Source: an uncultured Psychrobacillus sp. (lineage in GTDB: Bacteria; Bacillota; Bacilli; Bacillales_A; Planococcaceae). Taken from it: a stretch of DNA of 64,000 nucleotides. The position numbers and the translations under genes are program-made. The notes below the pieces were generated by a model that did not search any database, was not told the DNA's origin, and worked only from the letters and a program-made list of their open reading frames with translations. The stretch is taken from positions 1-64,000 of the forward strand of contig CAKQHO010000004.1 in assembly GCA_934234185.1 (NCBI GenBank), given 5' to 3'. Below, piece after piece: positions 11,511 through 20,005 of this stretch (the first letter of the stretch is position 1; each line of letters begins with the position of its first letter).

Positions 11511-11760
11511 AAGTTTCTTACTGTATTTTTGCAAGTAACTATGGCGCGCGAACAAGTATCCCTCTTGGGACTGCAAGTAATCCCGAACAAGCTAGCATGT
11601 ACCGGCTTTCTACCACTAGTAACCGGGTACAAATAGGAGATAACCGGAAAGCTTAATGTAGATGAAAGTGGGACCTGACTTTCTAAATCTGCCTATGCAA
11701 ACATTTTATTTCTTTACAAGCATTCTTTTCATCCAATATAAATATTAGGAGCAGTAGGTT
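11511..11760. repeat. Degenerate copies of the dispersed GCAAGTAA/ACTTGCG repeat
   Basis: No gene is seen here. GCAAGTAAC at 11531 and GCAAGTAAT at 11572, plus several shuffled relatives (GAACAAGTA, ACCGGGTACAAAT), are the reverse-strand version of the repeat that is tandem at 49 kb. Confidence 0.45.
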
Positions 11761-12627
11761 ATGCAAAAATACATAGGGGAATTTTTATTAATTGCCACTG
11801 CAATTATTTGGGGGAGCGGCTTTGTCGCTAGTGCAGTTTCTTTAGAGCATTATACACCTTATCAAATTTTAGCCGGAAGATTTTTAATAGGTACCATTAT
11901 TTTAAGTGTAATTTTTTATAAAAAAATGAAAAAGATAAAGAAAAGCGGATTAGTAAAGGGGATTATTTTAGGACTTCTTTTATATTCTGCCTTTGCTCTT
12001 CAAACGGTAGGACTTCAGTTTACGACACCATCTAAAAATGCTTTCTTAACAGCGATTAATGTAGTCATTGTTCCGTTTATTGGGCTTATTTTTTATAAAA
12101 GAAAAATTAATATTTATGAATTATTTGGAGCCTTTTTAGCTTTATTGGGAGTGGCAATCTTATCCTTGCAATTATCTTTCGAAATAAATGTAGGGGATTT
12201 TTTAACCATTTGCTGTGCAATTGGCTTTGGCTTTCATATCTTTTATACATCTATCTTTGTGCAGAAGGAGGATCCTGTAGTACTTACTATTGTTCAAATG
12301 GCTACTGCTGCTTTTATTGGGTGGATAGTTGTTGGAATAAAAGGAGAAACGTCCTTTTCATTTGAATCTGTAGGGATTTTAAATCTTCTCTATTTAGGAG
12401 TATTTTCGACAACAATCGCCTACTTAATGCAGACTGTTGCACAGAAATATATAACAGAAACAAAAGCTGCCATCATCTTGTCGACAGAAGCCTTATGGGG
12501 CACACTCTTTTCTATCCTTGTTTTAAGTGAGCTAATAACAGGGAGATTAGTTGCAGGAGCTATTCTTATTTCAATAGCAATCATTATTTCCGAAACAAAA
12601 ATGAGCTTTTTGAAAAGGGAATTTTAA
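11761..12627 (+). CDS. EamA-family (DMT) transporter
   Basis: 288 residues with ten hydrophobic segments arranged as two five-helix repeats, typical of the drug/metabolite transporter superfamily. The N-terminal FLLIATAIIWGSGFVAS and the mid-protein LLYLGVFSTTIAYLMQTVAQKY are standard EamA landmarks (one per repeat). ATG 11761 follows TTAGGAGCAGTAGGTT. The substrate is unknown; such proteins commonly export amino acids or metabolites. Confidence 0.87.
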   Translation: MQKYIGEFLLIATAIIWGSGFVASAVSLEHYTPYQILAGRFLIGTIILSVIFYKKMKKIKKSGLVKGIILGLLLYSAFALQTVGLQFTTPSKNAFLTAINVVIVPFIGLIFYKRKINIYELFGAFLALLGVAILSLQLSFEINVGDFLTICCAIGFGFHIFYTSIFVQKEDPVVLTIVQMATAAFIGWIVVGIKGETSFSFESVGILNLLYLGVFSTTIAYLMQTVAQKYITETKAAIILSTEALWGTLFSILVLSELITGRLVAGAILISIAIIISETKMSFLKREF

Positions 12628-12644
12628 AATGGATTCCCTTTAGG
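12613..12644. terminator. Possible bidirectional terminator between convergent genes
   Basis: AAAGGGAA at 12615-12622 and TTCCCTTT at 12634-12641 form a short stem spanning the EamA stop codon and the end of the convergent gene. T/A-rich flanks on both sides would suit termination in either direction. Confidence 0.4.
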
Positions 12645-13170
12645 AAAGCTTTTTCGTAAAAACTGTATTTATCTTCCCTGTATCAGTTACCTCGATAATG
12701 GAAATGGCCTCTATTTTTCCATCAAGCTTAGGCTGCTGTGAGCAATAAGAAAAGGCAGCAAGTAATTGGTTATGAGAAAGTCTATTGGCCAATGTGCAAT
12801 GCGGAATCCATTGTTCGGGTGAGTACAAGGAATCTGATTCTAAAAATAACCCAAAATGCTGGTGATGAGAACGGTGTAAGGTATATAGCTGGGATGTCAT
12901 AGTCGGTGAATAATAGATTATTCCTGTTTTTAGGAAAGTGCCGACAGAGCTGAAAGAAATGGGTATTACCGGTTTATTTTCATAAAAATCATCTAGCTGG
13001 CTAATGAAATCCTCTAGATCAAGGTTGGTATAACTAGCTAAGGTTATATGTGGTCTGCGATTTTCAATCTCAAATGCGTAGGAGCTAATGGAATGCTCCT
13101 CAAGTTCAATCCAAATTCTTCTTATAAAATCCTCTGTATGTTTATCAAACAAAGCAATAACTGCGAACAT
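12640..13170 (-). CDS. 2'-5' RNA ligase-like 2H phosphoesterase
   Basis: 176 residues carrying the two HxT/S-phi motifs of the 2H superfamily: HITLA in the N-terminal half and HCTLA in the C-terminal half. FAVIALFD at the N-terminus and ISFSSVGTFL between the motifs match the bacterial LigT/YjcG-like group, whose members act on 2'-5' or cyclic phosphodiester bonds. The start is placed at ATG 13170 because AGAGG is seven bases upstream; the longer frame to 13200 lacks a site. Confidence 0.82.
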   Translation of the reverse strand: MFAVIALFDKHTEDFIRRIWIELEEHSISSYAFEIENRRPHITLASYTNLDLEDFISQLDDFYENKPVIPISFSSVGTFLKTGIIYYSPTMTSQLYTLHRSHHQHFGLFLESDSLYSPEQWIPHCTLANRLSHNQLLAAFSYCSQQPKLDGKIEAISIIEVTDTGKINTVFTKKLS

Positions 13171-13396
13171 ATTCCATCCTCTTTCAGGTAAATTATTCAC
13201 ACTAAATTTTGGAAAAATAATTTATTTACATAATAAACTACCACTTACCTTCTGTAAAGAACAGTTATAAAAAGTTGTGTGGCACAGGAGCTTACAGCAC
13301 CAAGAACGTTTCTAATTTGAATTTCTGTAAGTATAATCGACTCCATATTGTAAAAGATAAGAACGAATCATAGCTATTAATGAGAGGAATGATTTT

Positions 13397-13573
13397 ATGG
13401 AGAAGGTACGAGAAGGATTAATCCCAACAGTACTGGGTACGGCTGTAACTACTACAGGGGTTGTTTTACGAGGCAACCGAAGCATTTCCCCGTTAATCAC
13501 GAGTTCCATTATAGGCTTTGGTCTAGCGCATATTGTGCTAGGGGCAATTGACTTAGTAGAACATCGAAGCTAA
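13397..13573 (+). CDS. 58-residue hydrophobic small protein
   Basis: The protein begins MEKVREGLIPTVLGTAV and ends with an SIIGFGLAHIVLGAIDLVEH segment, giving two short hydrophobic stretches (residues 9-24 and 35-52) likely to associate with the membrane. ATG 13397 has GAGAGG nine bases upstream. It is followed 57 bases later by a DUF378 membrane protein and probably belongs to the same transcript. No function can be given. Confidence 0.7.
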   Translation: MEKVREGLIPTVLGTAVTTTGVVLRGNRSISPLITSSIIGFGLAHIVLGAIDLVEHRS

Positions 13574-13630
13574 TGATTCAAGAACATTTTCCATTTGCTC
13601 TGCATAGAAAAATGAAGGAGGTGTAAATCC

Positions 13631-13993
13631 ATGGGAGTAATATCACGGATTGCTTTAGCTCTAGTTATCATCGGTGCGATTAACTGGGGACTTATTGGAT
13701 TCTTTCGATTTGATCTAGTAGCAGCCATTTTTGGTGGGCAAACTGCTGCATTCTCTAGATGGGTATATGCTCTTGTTGGAATCAGCGGACTTGTTACCAT
13801 ACCCCTTCTGTTTCTCCCAGATGAGAGTGAACAAAAAAGCACTAGCTCAAATGCTAGTACGGGTGGAAGACCAATCAGAGGTTATAATACCCAAACAGAA
13901 TTTGCGGAAGAGGATGAAATTATCATTGTAGAAGAGGATTCTGCTACAAAAGCTTCAGACAATAAAGGCTCAACTTCTAAAAAGAAGAAGTAA
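13631..13993 (+). CDS. DUF378 membrane protein with charged C-terminal tail
   Basis: 120 residues. The N-terminal 65 residues match the DUF378 pattern: two transmembrane helices with IIGAINWGLIGFF in the first and LVGISGLVTIPLL in the second. The remaining 55 residues are a polar, low-complexity extension (acidic EEDEIIIVEEDS, then a Lys-rich end) not usual for the core family. AAGGAGGTG precedes the ATG. Function unknown. Confidence 0.82.
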   Translation: MGVISRIALALVIIGAINWGLIGFFRFDLVAAIFGGQTAAFSRWVYALVGISGLVTIPLLFLPDESEQKSTSSNASTGGRPIRGYNTQTEFAEEDEIIIVEEDSATKASDNKGSTSKKKK

Positions 13994-14032
13994 ATATTGT
14001 TCGGATAATTCAACTCAGCACAAATGATGTGA

Positions 14033-14067
14033 AAAAACTGACGTTCCTTTGGACGTCAGTTTTTTTT
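14033..14067 (+). terminator. Intrinsic terminator after the DUF378 gene
   Basis: ACTGACGT and ACGTCAGT flank an eight-base loop, with A-run and T-run on either side (T8 at 14060-14067). It is usable in both directions. Confidence 0.92.
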
Positions 14068-14118
14068 GTGCAGGAAATTAGTCGAGCAAGAGAGAAATTA
14101 AATAATAGGAGGGGTTAT

Positions 14119-14652
14119 ATGTTTTTTCTACAAATGTCAGGATTCCCTGGATCAGGGAAATCAACACTAGCTAAAAAAATTGCAAGAAATACAAAAGCGA
14201 TAATAGTCGATCATGATATTGTAAAGTCAGCGATGCTTACTTCATTAGAGAAGTATCAAGAGAATATTAAACAGACTGGTCCAGTATCCTACCATATCGA
14301 CTGGGCATTAATTGATTTTTATTTATCACAAGGCCACTCAGTAATTTTTGATGCACCTTGTCTTTATGATGTAATGATAGAAAATGGTGTTTTTCTTTCG
14401 ACTAAATATGGTGCTTCCTATAAATATGTAGAGGTTTATTTAAATGATTGTGTGGAAATAAATCAAAGGCTTCAAAAGAGGGATAGAATGGTTAGTCAAA
14501 TAGAAAGTGTATTATCAGAGGAAGGCTTTCAGCAAGCCTTGAACGAAAGTAAAAAGCCTATAAATGTTCCTTACATAACAGTGAATTCTAGTAAACCTGT
14601 CGATACTTACTTACCCGAGGTTCTTACATACATAAGAGGAGATTCAGAATGA
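14119..14652 (+). CDS. P-loop kinase (AAA_33 / zeta-toxin-like fold)
   Basis: 177 residues beginning FLQMSGFPGSGKSTLAKKIA, with Walker A GFPGSGKST at about residues 7-15 and an acidic IIVDHDIVKSAM strand after it. The later SVIFDAPC strand and basic QKRDRM lid fit small-molecule kinases of the AAA_33 group. The start is ATG 14119 with AGGAGGGG upstream; the longer open frame runs through a terminator and is not used. It overlaps the next gene by four bases. The substrate is unknown, perhaps a nucleoside, sugar or antibiotic-like molecule. Confidence 0.75.
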   Translation: MFFLQMSGFPGSGKSTLAKKIARNTKAIIVDHDIVKSAMLTSLEKYQENIKQTGPVSYHIDWALIDFYLSQGHSVIFDAPCLYDVMIENGVFLSTKYGASYKYVEVYLNDCVEINQRLQKRDRMVSQIESVLSEEGFQQALNESKKPINVPYITVNSSKPVDTYLPEVLTYIRGDSE

Positions 14653-15491
14653 AAATAATTGATACAGTCCCAGACTTTCTACACAAATATGAGCCAACCA
14701 TTGATTTTCTACGTGTTTATTACAGCAAGTACCCAGAGATATTTAAAGAGTATTTTTCTGGACATTGTAAAGATACAGAGGAAAGACATCTTCAATCTAT
14801 TAATAGATATCCTGAAGCATTCGAATATATTCAGCAAGTACATGATAATATCCAGTCTATACTAGAAGAAATAGTAGTAGCCTATCAGCTGCAATATGAG
14901 GTTTCTTTTCCTATTGATGTGAACTTAATAGTGGGAGGCTTTGGCTCTAATGCGTATACATATAAACAAATAATTCCGAACATCACTTTTGCACTCGAAA
15001 AGCTATCTCCTGAGCCAGACCACCTACGAGTAATTGTTGCTCATGAATTTGGACATTGTGCACAGAACATTATTAGTGATCGCGCCGGAATGGACTGGAG
15101 TACAGCAAAATGGACCGAGCCGCTCATCTGGTTATATAGAGAAGGAATAGCTACTAATTTTTCAAAGCAAATTGCTCCGGGTTTAGAGCCATCTATTTAC
15201 TTATCTTATGGCAACAATGAATTGGAATGGGGAGAAGAATTTAAGGCAAAGCAAATAAGTGAGTTTAAACAAACCTTTCTAAGAGACTATGAGGAGCTAG
15301 ATACAAGGAATCTCTTTTTCGAATGGTTTTCTATTAACGGTGGAAAGACATTTGGACATAGTAGATTAGCATATTTTCTTGGCACTTTATTCGTTGAGGA
15401 TTATATAGAACAGCATGGGGAGCAGGAAGCGATAATTGCATGGATGAAGCCAGGATTTGAGGAAAAGGTGAAAGGGTGGTTACATGAATAA
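14649..15491 (+). CDS. Putative HExxH metallopeptidase
   Basis: 280 residues with H132-E-F-G-H136 in VIVAHEFGHCAQN and a following WLYREGIATNFSKQ helix that could supply a glutamate ligand. No signal peptide is seen. It overlaps the kinase upstream by four bases (ATGA) and the methyltransferase downstream by eight, so all three are co-translated. It resembles predicted gluzincins of the DUF2268 type in layout but is clearly divergent from the HEYNH protein at 4994. Confidence 0.65.
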   Translation: MKIIDTVPDFLHKYEPTIDFLRVYYSKYPEIFKEYFSGHCKDTEERHLQSINRYPEAFEYIQQVHDNIQSILEEIVVAYQLQYEVSFPIDVNLIVGGFGSNAYTYKQIIPNITFALEKLSPEPDHLRVIVAHEFGHCAQNIISDRAGMDWSTAKWTEPLIWLYREGIATNFSKQIAPGLEPSIYLSYGNNELEWGEEFKAKQISEFKQTFLRDYEELDTRNLFFEWFSINGGKTFGHSRLAYFLGTLFVEDYIEQHGEQEAIIAWMKPGFEEKVKGWLHE

Positions 15492-16236
15492 CTTAGAGGA
15501 ATATGAAAATCCGATTTCCTATGATGATGAAAATGATCATTACTTAGGAGAGCTGTCTTTATTAATGGAATGGGCAAGTAAAAAGAAAGGCCCTATTATT
15601 GATCTTGCCTGTGGCACTGGCAGGCTGACAATCCCATTAGCGCTAGAAGGTCATCAGATGATTGGGGTGGACATTCATGCTGGAATGCTAAACCGTGCAA
15701 GAGAAAAGGCAAAAAACTTATCTGTAGAATGGTTCGAGCAGGATTGCACTACTTTAGACTTGCCGGTCAAAAGCCCATTCATTTATATGGTCGGAAATTC
15801 TTTTCAGCACTTCCATACGAATATTTCTCAAAACCAGGTATTATCCTCGGTATGGAGACATTTGGAGGAGGATGGGATTTTTATCTTTGGAATACAATTC
15901 CCTCAAGCGGAAGAGCTCTTGCAGCCACCAGTTGAGGAATATTGGAAAACCTATTTTGATCAGTCACAAATGAAAGAAATAGATGTCTATACCATTAGTG
16001 AATATGATTCTCTTCGACAAATTCAGCATTATACTACGATTAGAAGAGCCAAACATTCTCAAGAGGAAGGCAGAACACATATTAGTCTACGTTATACATA
16101 TCCAAAGGAAATGGAGAGGCTATTAGAATCCAACTCCTTTGAAATTGTAGGAGCATATGGGGATTGGAAGGGAACGCCAATTAGTAAAAATAGCCTTGAA
16201 ATGGTTTATATTTGTCGAAAAAAGGTAAGTAAATAG
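15484..16236 (+). CDS. Class I SAM-dependent methyltransferase
   Basis: 250 residues. Motif I is IIDLACGTGRLTIPLA, then MIGVDIHAGML, and NSFQHFHT near the motif II position. This is the Methyltransf_25 type. Last gene of the overlapping three-gene set with the kinase and HExxH protein, and closed by a hairpin terminator. The target molecule is unknown; the set may modify and process a small molecule, but that is conjecture. Confidence 0.8.
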   Translation: MNNLEEYENPISYDDENDHYLGELSLLMEWASKKKGPIIDLACGTGRLTIPLALEGHQMIGVDIHAGMLNRAREKAKNLSVEWFEQDCTTLDLPVKSPFIYMVGNSFQHFHTNISQNQVLSSVWRHLEEDGIFIFGIQFPQAEELLQPPVEEYWKTYFDQSQMKEIDVYTISEYDSLRQIQHYTTIRRAKHSQEEGRTHISLRYTYPKEMERLLESNSFEIVGAYGDWKGTPISKNSLEMVYICRKKVSK

Positions 16237-16241
16237 TAAGA

Positions 16242-16284
16242 GTCCCTTGAACGATGGTATTACATCGTTCTTGGGACCTATTTT
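16242..16284 (+). terminator. Intrinsic terminator
   Basis: GTCCCTTGAACGATG pairs with CATCGTTCTTGGGAC (one G-T) over a six-base loop and is followed by CTATTTTG. Confidence 0.8.
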
Positions 16285-16350
16285 GTGTAATCAAAGAGGA
16301 ATGGTTATAAGAAAAAGAATAAGAAAATAATAGCCAGAGGAAAATGAACA

Positions 16351-17655
16351 ATGAATTTAGAAAATAGATTGGCTCAGTGGGTAACATATTATGAAGAAAG
16401 CGGCTATTTAAACGGCTCGTTATTGATAGCCTCTAACGAAAAAATTTATATAAACAAAGGCATTGGTATGGCGAATTGGGAGCATATGGTTCCAAATAAA
16501 CCAACGACAAAATTTCGCATCGGATCCCTTACGAAGGCTTTTACATCATTTGCTATATTTCAACTGCACGAAGAAAAGAAATTAAATATACATGATTGCA
16601 TAGGCAAGTATATCCGTAACTATCCACAAGATAACAAAATTACTATTTATCATTGCTTAACAAATACGTCAGGAATACCTAATTTCACAAGCTTTGATGA
16701 TTTTTGGTTCAAATCCATGAGACTCCCTTCTACATTGGAGGAGCTTATAGATTCATTTAAAAATATGGAACTGGAATTTGAGCCTGGAAGTAGATTTGAA
16801 TATTCTAATTCAGGCTACATTGTTTTAACTGCAATCATCGAGTCTGTTTCTAATATGTCCTATGCGGAGTACATTAAGGAAAAAATATGCCTTCCCTTAG
16901 GAATGAAAAATACAGGCTGCGATGATGGCGTTCATGTCATTCCAAATTTGGCTTCGGGCTATTCATTCTGGGAAAAACCAATACATGCAGCCTACACAGA
17001 TTTAACATTTCCGTTAGGGGCATATGGATTATATTCTACAACGGAGGATTTACTTATTTGGGATAAGGCTTTAAATTCACCTCAACTTCTAAGTGATGAA
17101 CTGAAAAAGCTCATGGTTGCTCCAAATCATAGCTCATATGCATGTGGCTGGATGGTCTCTGACATGTTTGGAAGAAAAGCGATGCATCATTTTGGCGATA
17201 TTAGTGGCTATTGTAGTGATCTTGTGAGGTTCACAGAGGATAACTTAACAATCATCTTCCTTAGCAACATGAGCATTACTCCTGTAACTCATTTAACACG
17301 TGAAATTGCGAAGGTGATGTTCAAGGAAGATTTATCCGTTTGTTTTCCGTTTACCCCAATCGATTTTACAGACATAGAGAGTAAAGTAGGAAACTATTTC
17401 GTAAAAGGAGAACAATATCCTAAGTTTCATATTAGTATGAAGAATGCCGAATTATTTTTGACTGTTCCTAAATTGTACGGTATTGTATATAAATTTAAAC
17501 TGGTTCCCGTCAAACACGATTCGTTGACTACCATGTTTGTAACTGAAATGATTGATGAGCAGCTTACATTTTACTATTCACTTTTAGGGGAATTAGAGTA
17601 TGTTGAATATAAAGACTTCTATGGACAAAGGCATATTGTAAATAAAAAATTCTAA
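16351..17655 (+). CDS. Serine hydrolase, class C beta-lactamase family, with C-terminal domain
   Basis: 434 residues. The N-terminal 320 are the beta-lactamase-like hydrolase with S59-L-T-K62 (FRIGSLTKAFTSFAIF), YSNSGY as the second motif and MHHFGDISG near the third. The extra ~100 residues form a beta-rich domain like those appended to many such esterases. No signal peptide is evident. ATG 16351 follows AGAGGAAAATGAACA. Paralogue of the genes at 3251 and 20994. Confidence 0.82.
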   Translation: MNLENRLAQWVTYYEESGYLNGSLLIASNEKIYINKGIGMANWEHMVPNKPTTKFRIGSLTKAFTSFAIFQLHEEKKLNIHDCIGKYIRNYPQDNKITIYHCLTNTSGIPNFTSFDDFWFKSMRLPSTLEELIDSFKNMELEFEPGSRFEYSNSGYIVLTAIIESVSNMSYAEYIKEKICLPLGMKNTGCDDGVHVIPNLASGYSFWEKPIHAAYTDLTFPLGAYGLYSTTEDLLIWDKALNSPQLLSDELKKLMVAPNHSSYACGWMVSDMFGRKAMHHFGDISGYCSDLVRFTEDNLTIIFLSNMSITPVTHLTREIAKVMFKEDLSVCFPFTPIDFTDIESKVGNYFVKGEQYPKFHISMKNAELFLTVPKLYGIVYKFKLVPVKHDSLTTMFVTEMIDEQLTFYYSLLGELEYVEYKDFYGQRHIVNKKF

Positions 17656-17670
17656 GAAATGCGTATGCAC

Positions 17671-17690
17671 CTATTTCTGCCCCGACAAGC
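17671..17690 (+). repeat. Dispersed intergenic repeat, copy 1
   Basis: This 20-base stretch ending TGCCCCGACAAGC recurs in inverted orientation at 27124-27143 with one mismatch. Both copies are intergenic, the pattern of a short palindromic REP-like element common in Bacillales genomes. Confidence 0.55.
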
Positions 17691-17796
17691 AGATGGGGGA
17701 CGACGAGGAGGCAGCCCCTCAGTCACACAGCTGGCTTTCATTTAAAGAGCTGGAGCTAGACAATAGTTAATTAGATTATATATTTTTTTATTATGT

Positions 17797-17840
17797 AAAA
17801 CAGAGCTGAATCAAAAGTCGTCTTTTGGCTCAGCTCTTTT
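17797..17840. terminator. Bidirectional terminator between convergent genes
   Basis: AGAGCTGA...TCAGCTCT form the stem, with AAAA on the left and TTTT on the right, and inner ATCAAAA/TTTTGG pairing. The right arm overlaps the stop codon of the convergent yndJ-like gene. Confidence 0.75.
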
Positions 17841-19401
17841 GGATCGGGCCTTGGATTCTGTATGTAATCGTAAGAAACGGAACACCAAAAATCCACATTC
17901 GATGCAAAGCAGACAAATGTTTAGGACTTGTTTCTTTCACTTCGAATCGCTCATGAATCGGTAGCTTAAAGAGATTTTTTCCTAAAGCAAGATAGATTCC
18001 CGCATCACTATCCACGGTAGCTTGACTAGTCAGCGTTAGCTTTCTCTTACTCTGCCTTAATTCTAATACACCAATCATGGAGCTCCATGGCAGAGGTAGC
18101 GCGATATTCATATAAGTTTTTTCACTAGTGTGGTGAAAGGAATAAAGCGCGACAAATATGACTTCTTCCTTTATTTTCCGAACCCATGCTCTTGTCTTTT
18201 CTCTGCCATCTACGATACTCACGATATTCCCGGTCATTTCTAATTCTTCCTGGCTTAAAGGAAGGTTCAGCTGTTGAACTCTTTTACTAAAAAGATGATA
18301 AACAGCAGCTAGAGGCTTGAACCAGGAGTGCCAGCGAACACTTGCGAAAAGTCGGTAGTTATTGGTATTCTCGTAGAAATCACTAATTGTAGGCGCAAGC
18401 TTTTTTCTATCAATATATATGCTCATATTATCCACTAACCCGCTATATAGCTCGCTTGTTTTATTGCCCTCTAGTATCCTTTCACCGATAGACCATTTAC
18501 CTCGAATGCTACTAATGGGAAAGCTGTAACCTTCTCTAGAAGCAGGAGTCCACAACCACCACCCGATTAAGCCTCCTAGACCAAAAATGACACAGTTAAA
18601 AAATCCATGAAATCTCAGCATAAAATCGATACCAACACCGAAATAACCAAATACAGTTCCTAAGGCGTACAGTAAAGAGAAGAGAATGGTCACCCCGATT
18701 GCTATGAAAGAAAGCATCACAAAAGCCTTTGCCCAACTGTTTGTGAAATTAGTGCTCCAACAAATTGCAATCAGGCCGTATATACCCACCACATACATTA
18801 GAACAGACAGCAGCTCGAGCCAAGGAGAGAAGGTAATACCGAGAGCAACGATAAGTGGTGCAATTAAAAGAATGGTAGTGATTACACGATAGCCTTTTGG
18901 TTTGGCAATTCGACCAAGTAAGCCAACAAAAATAGGCAATAGAAAGGAGGAGTAATGAAAATGAATTGCAGTTAACCAAGTGAGAATAGGGGAAAAGCCA
19001 GTATCTATCTCGGTGATATGGGCAAAAAACCATATTCCCCCGATAGCTAAGTAAATCATCCCCATATCGATTGAAAACTCCTCCAGGCGAGAGAACCCTC
19101 TAGATAAAAATCTTCGCAAGCCCTTCCCTGCAACAGCAATTGTAAAACACAAATAAATCGCAGCCAGCAGCCAGTCCATATTTGTTTCCTCTAGGATTTG
19201 TAGGAAGAAAACAGATAAATACGCCGGAACACTAAATAGAAAATAACGAACGCTCTTTTTTCTCCAAATTAAGTGAAGGGCTATAGGGACAAATACAAGC
19301 TGAGCAATGGTTAGCATTAAATAATACCAAGGATGTACGCTTAAAGCTGCACTAGCAATAAATAAAAGAGAGAGCAACAAGAGGCTATGATTAAATTTCA
19401 T
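17830..19401 (-). CDS. yndJ: YndJ-like multi-pass membrane protein
   Basis: About 523 residues. The N-terminal ~290 have roughly nine to ten hydrophobic segments; the remaining C-terminal part is soluble with mixed strands. Size, layout and position after the DUF4166 and DoxX-like genes match the B. subtilis yndG-yndH-yndJ cluster. The start is placed at ATG 19401, overlapping the upstream gene by 11 bases, with AAGGAG about 12 bases before; a TTG at 19440 is an alternative. The function of YndJ is not established. Confidence 0.75.
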   Translation of the reverse strand: MKFNHSLLLLSLLFIASAALSVHPWYYLMLTIAQLVFVPIALHLIWRKKSVRYFLFSVPAYLSVFFLQILEETNMDWLLAAIYLCFTIAVAGKGLRRFLSRGFSRLEEFSIDMGMIYLAIGGIWFFAHITEIDTGFSPILTWLTAIHFHYSSFLLPIFVGLLGRIAKPKGYRVITTILLIAPLIVALGITFSPWLELLSVLMYVVGIYGLIAICWSTNFTNSWAKAFVMLSFIAIGVTILFSLLYALGTVFGYFGVGIDFMLRFHGFFNCVIFGLGGLIGWWLWTPASREGYSFPISSIRGKWSIGERILEGNKTSELYSGLVDNMSIYIDRKKLAPTISDFYENTNNYRLFASVRWHSWFKPLAAVYHLFSKRVQQLNLPLSQEELEMTGNIVSIVDGREKTRAWVRKIKEEVIFVALYSFHHTSEKTYMNIALPLPWSSMIGVLELRQSKRKLTLTSQATVDSDAGIYLALGKNLFKLPIHERFEVKETSPKHLSALHRMWIFGVPFLTITYRIQGPIQKS

Positions 19402-19993
19402 TTGCCTGAAACTCTCCTTTATATTCAAATAATTTCCCAAAAAGAGGATTAGTAATGAGAACGTGAATGGAATATACTTCTCGTTTCTCTACATATGCCT
19501 CCTTAACGAGGACGTTTCCCCTAAGCATTTTAGGCAGAGGGATCTCTAATGTTCCTAGCAAAAATCGCTGAGCATCTGATTGAATATGCATTTCTCCATC
19601 CTCTGTCACCCTGAAGAGTAAATCAGAGTAAAAGAGGCTAGGATCCCCTAAATAATCCTTTACAATGCCTTTCTTTGAATCTAAGCTCATCAAGGCATGA
19701 AAGTATCTCGTTTTATTTGGAAAGAAGAAGGAGCGTTCCCAATAGACCTGACGTTCCTCGTGAGGTCCAAGGACATTCGTATTAATAATCTGGAAGGGAA
19801 TATTCTTTCCTTGCTCGGGAAATAAAAATTTCCATCGGGTTCCTAAGGAAAAGAGTGGTCTTAGAAATGCAGGTCTGCCTCCTATATAGGCCATCGTACC
19901 CTGTCCTTTAAATACGGGACCTGCATACCTCTGCTGAAGCTTAGGATGCAACTGTTCAAAAGCTTCTCCTAGAATTTCACGATAAATAGACAT
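19391..19993 (-). CDS. yndH: DUF4166 domain protein (YndH-like)
   Basis: 200 residues with the DUF4166 layout: an N-terminal LHPKLQQRY helix, GTMAYIGGRP, then a long all-beta region (ERQVYWERSFFFPNKTRYF and onward). AAGGAG precedes the ATG. It lies 12 bases after the YndG-like gene and overlaps YndJ, so the three form one operon. DUF4166 domains are also found fused to DoxX-like or dehydrogenase domains; biochemical role unknown. Confidence 0.78.
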   Translation of the reverse strand: MSIYREILGEAFEQLHPKLQQRYAGPVFKGQGTMAYIGGRPAFLRPLFSLGTRWKFLFPEQGKNIPFQIINTNVLGPHEERQVYWERSFFFPNKTRYFHALMSLDSKKGIVKDYLGDPSLFYSDLLFRVTEDGEMHIQSDAQRFLLGTLEIPLPKMLRGNVLVKEAYVEKREVYSIHVLITNPLFGKLFEYKGEFQANEI

Positions 19994-20005
19994 AATGGTA
20001 ACTCC

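Noticed and set aside
14029..14118. N-terminal extension of the P-loop kinase
   Set aside because: The frame runs through a strong terminator; AGGAGGGG marks the internal ATG at 14119.
17656..17760. Remnant of an insertion sequence
   Set aside because: Only the 20-base repeat shared with 27124 is recognisable; no terminal repeats, target duplication or transposase fragment.
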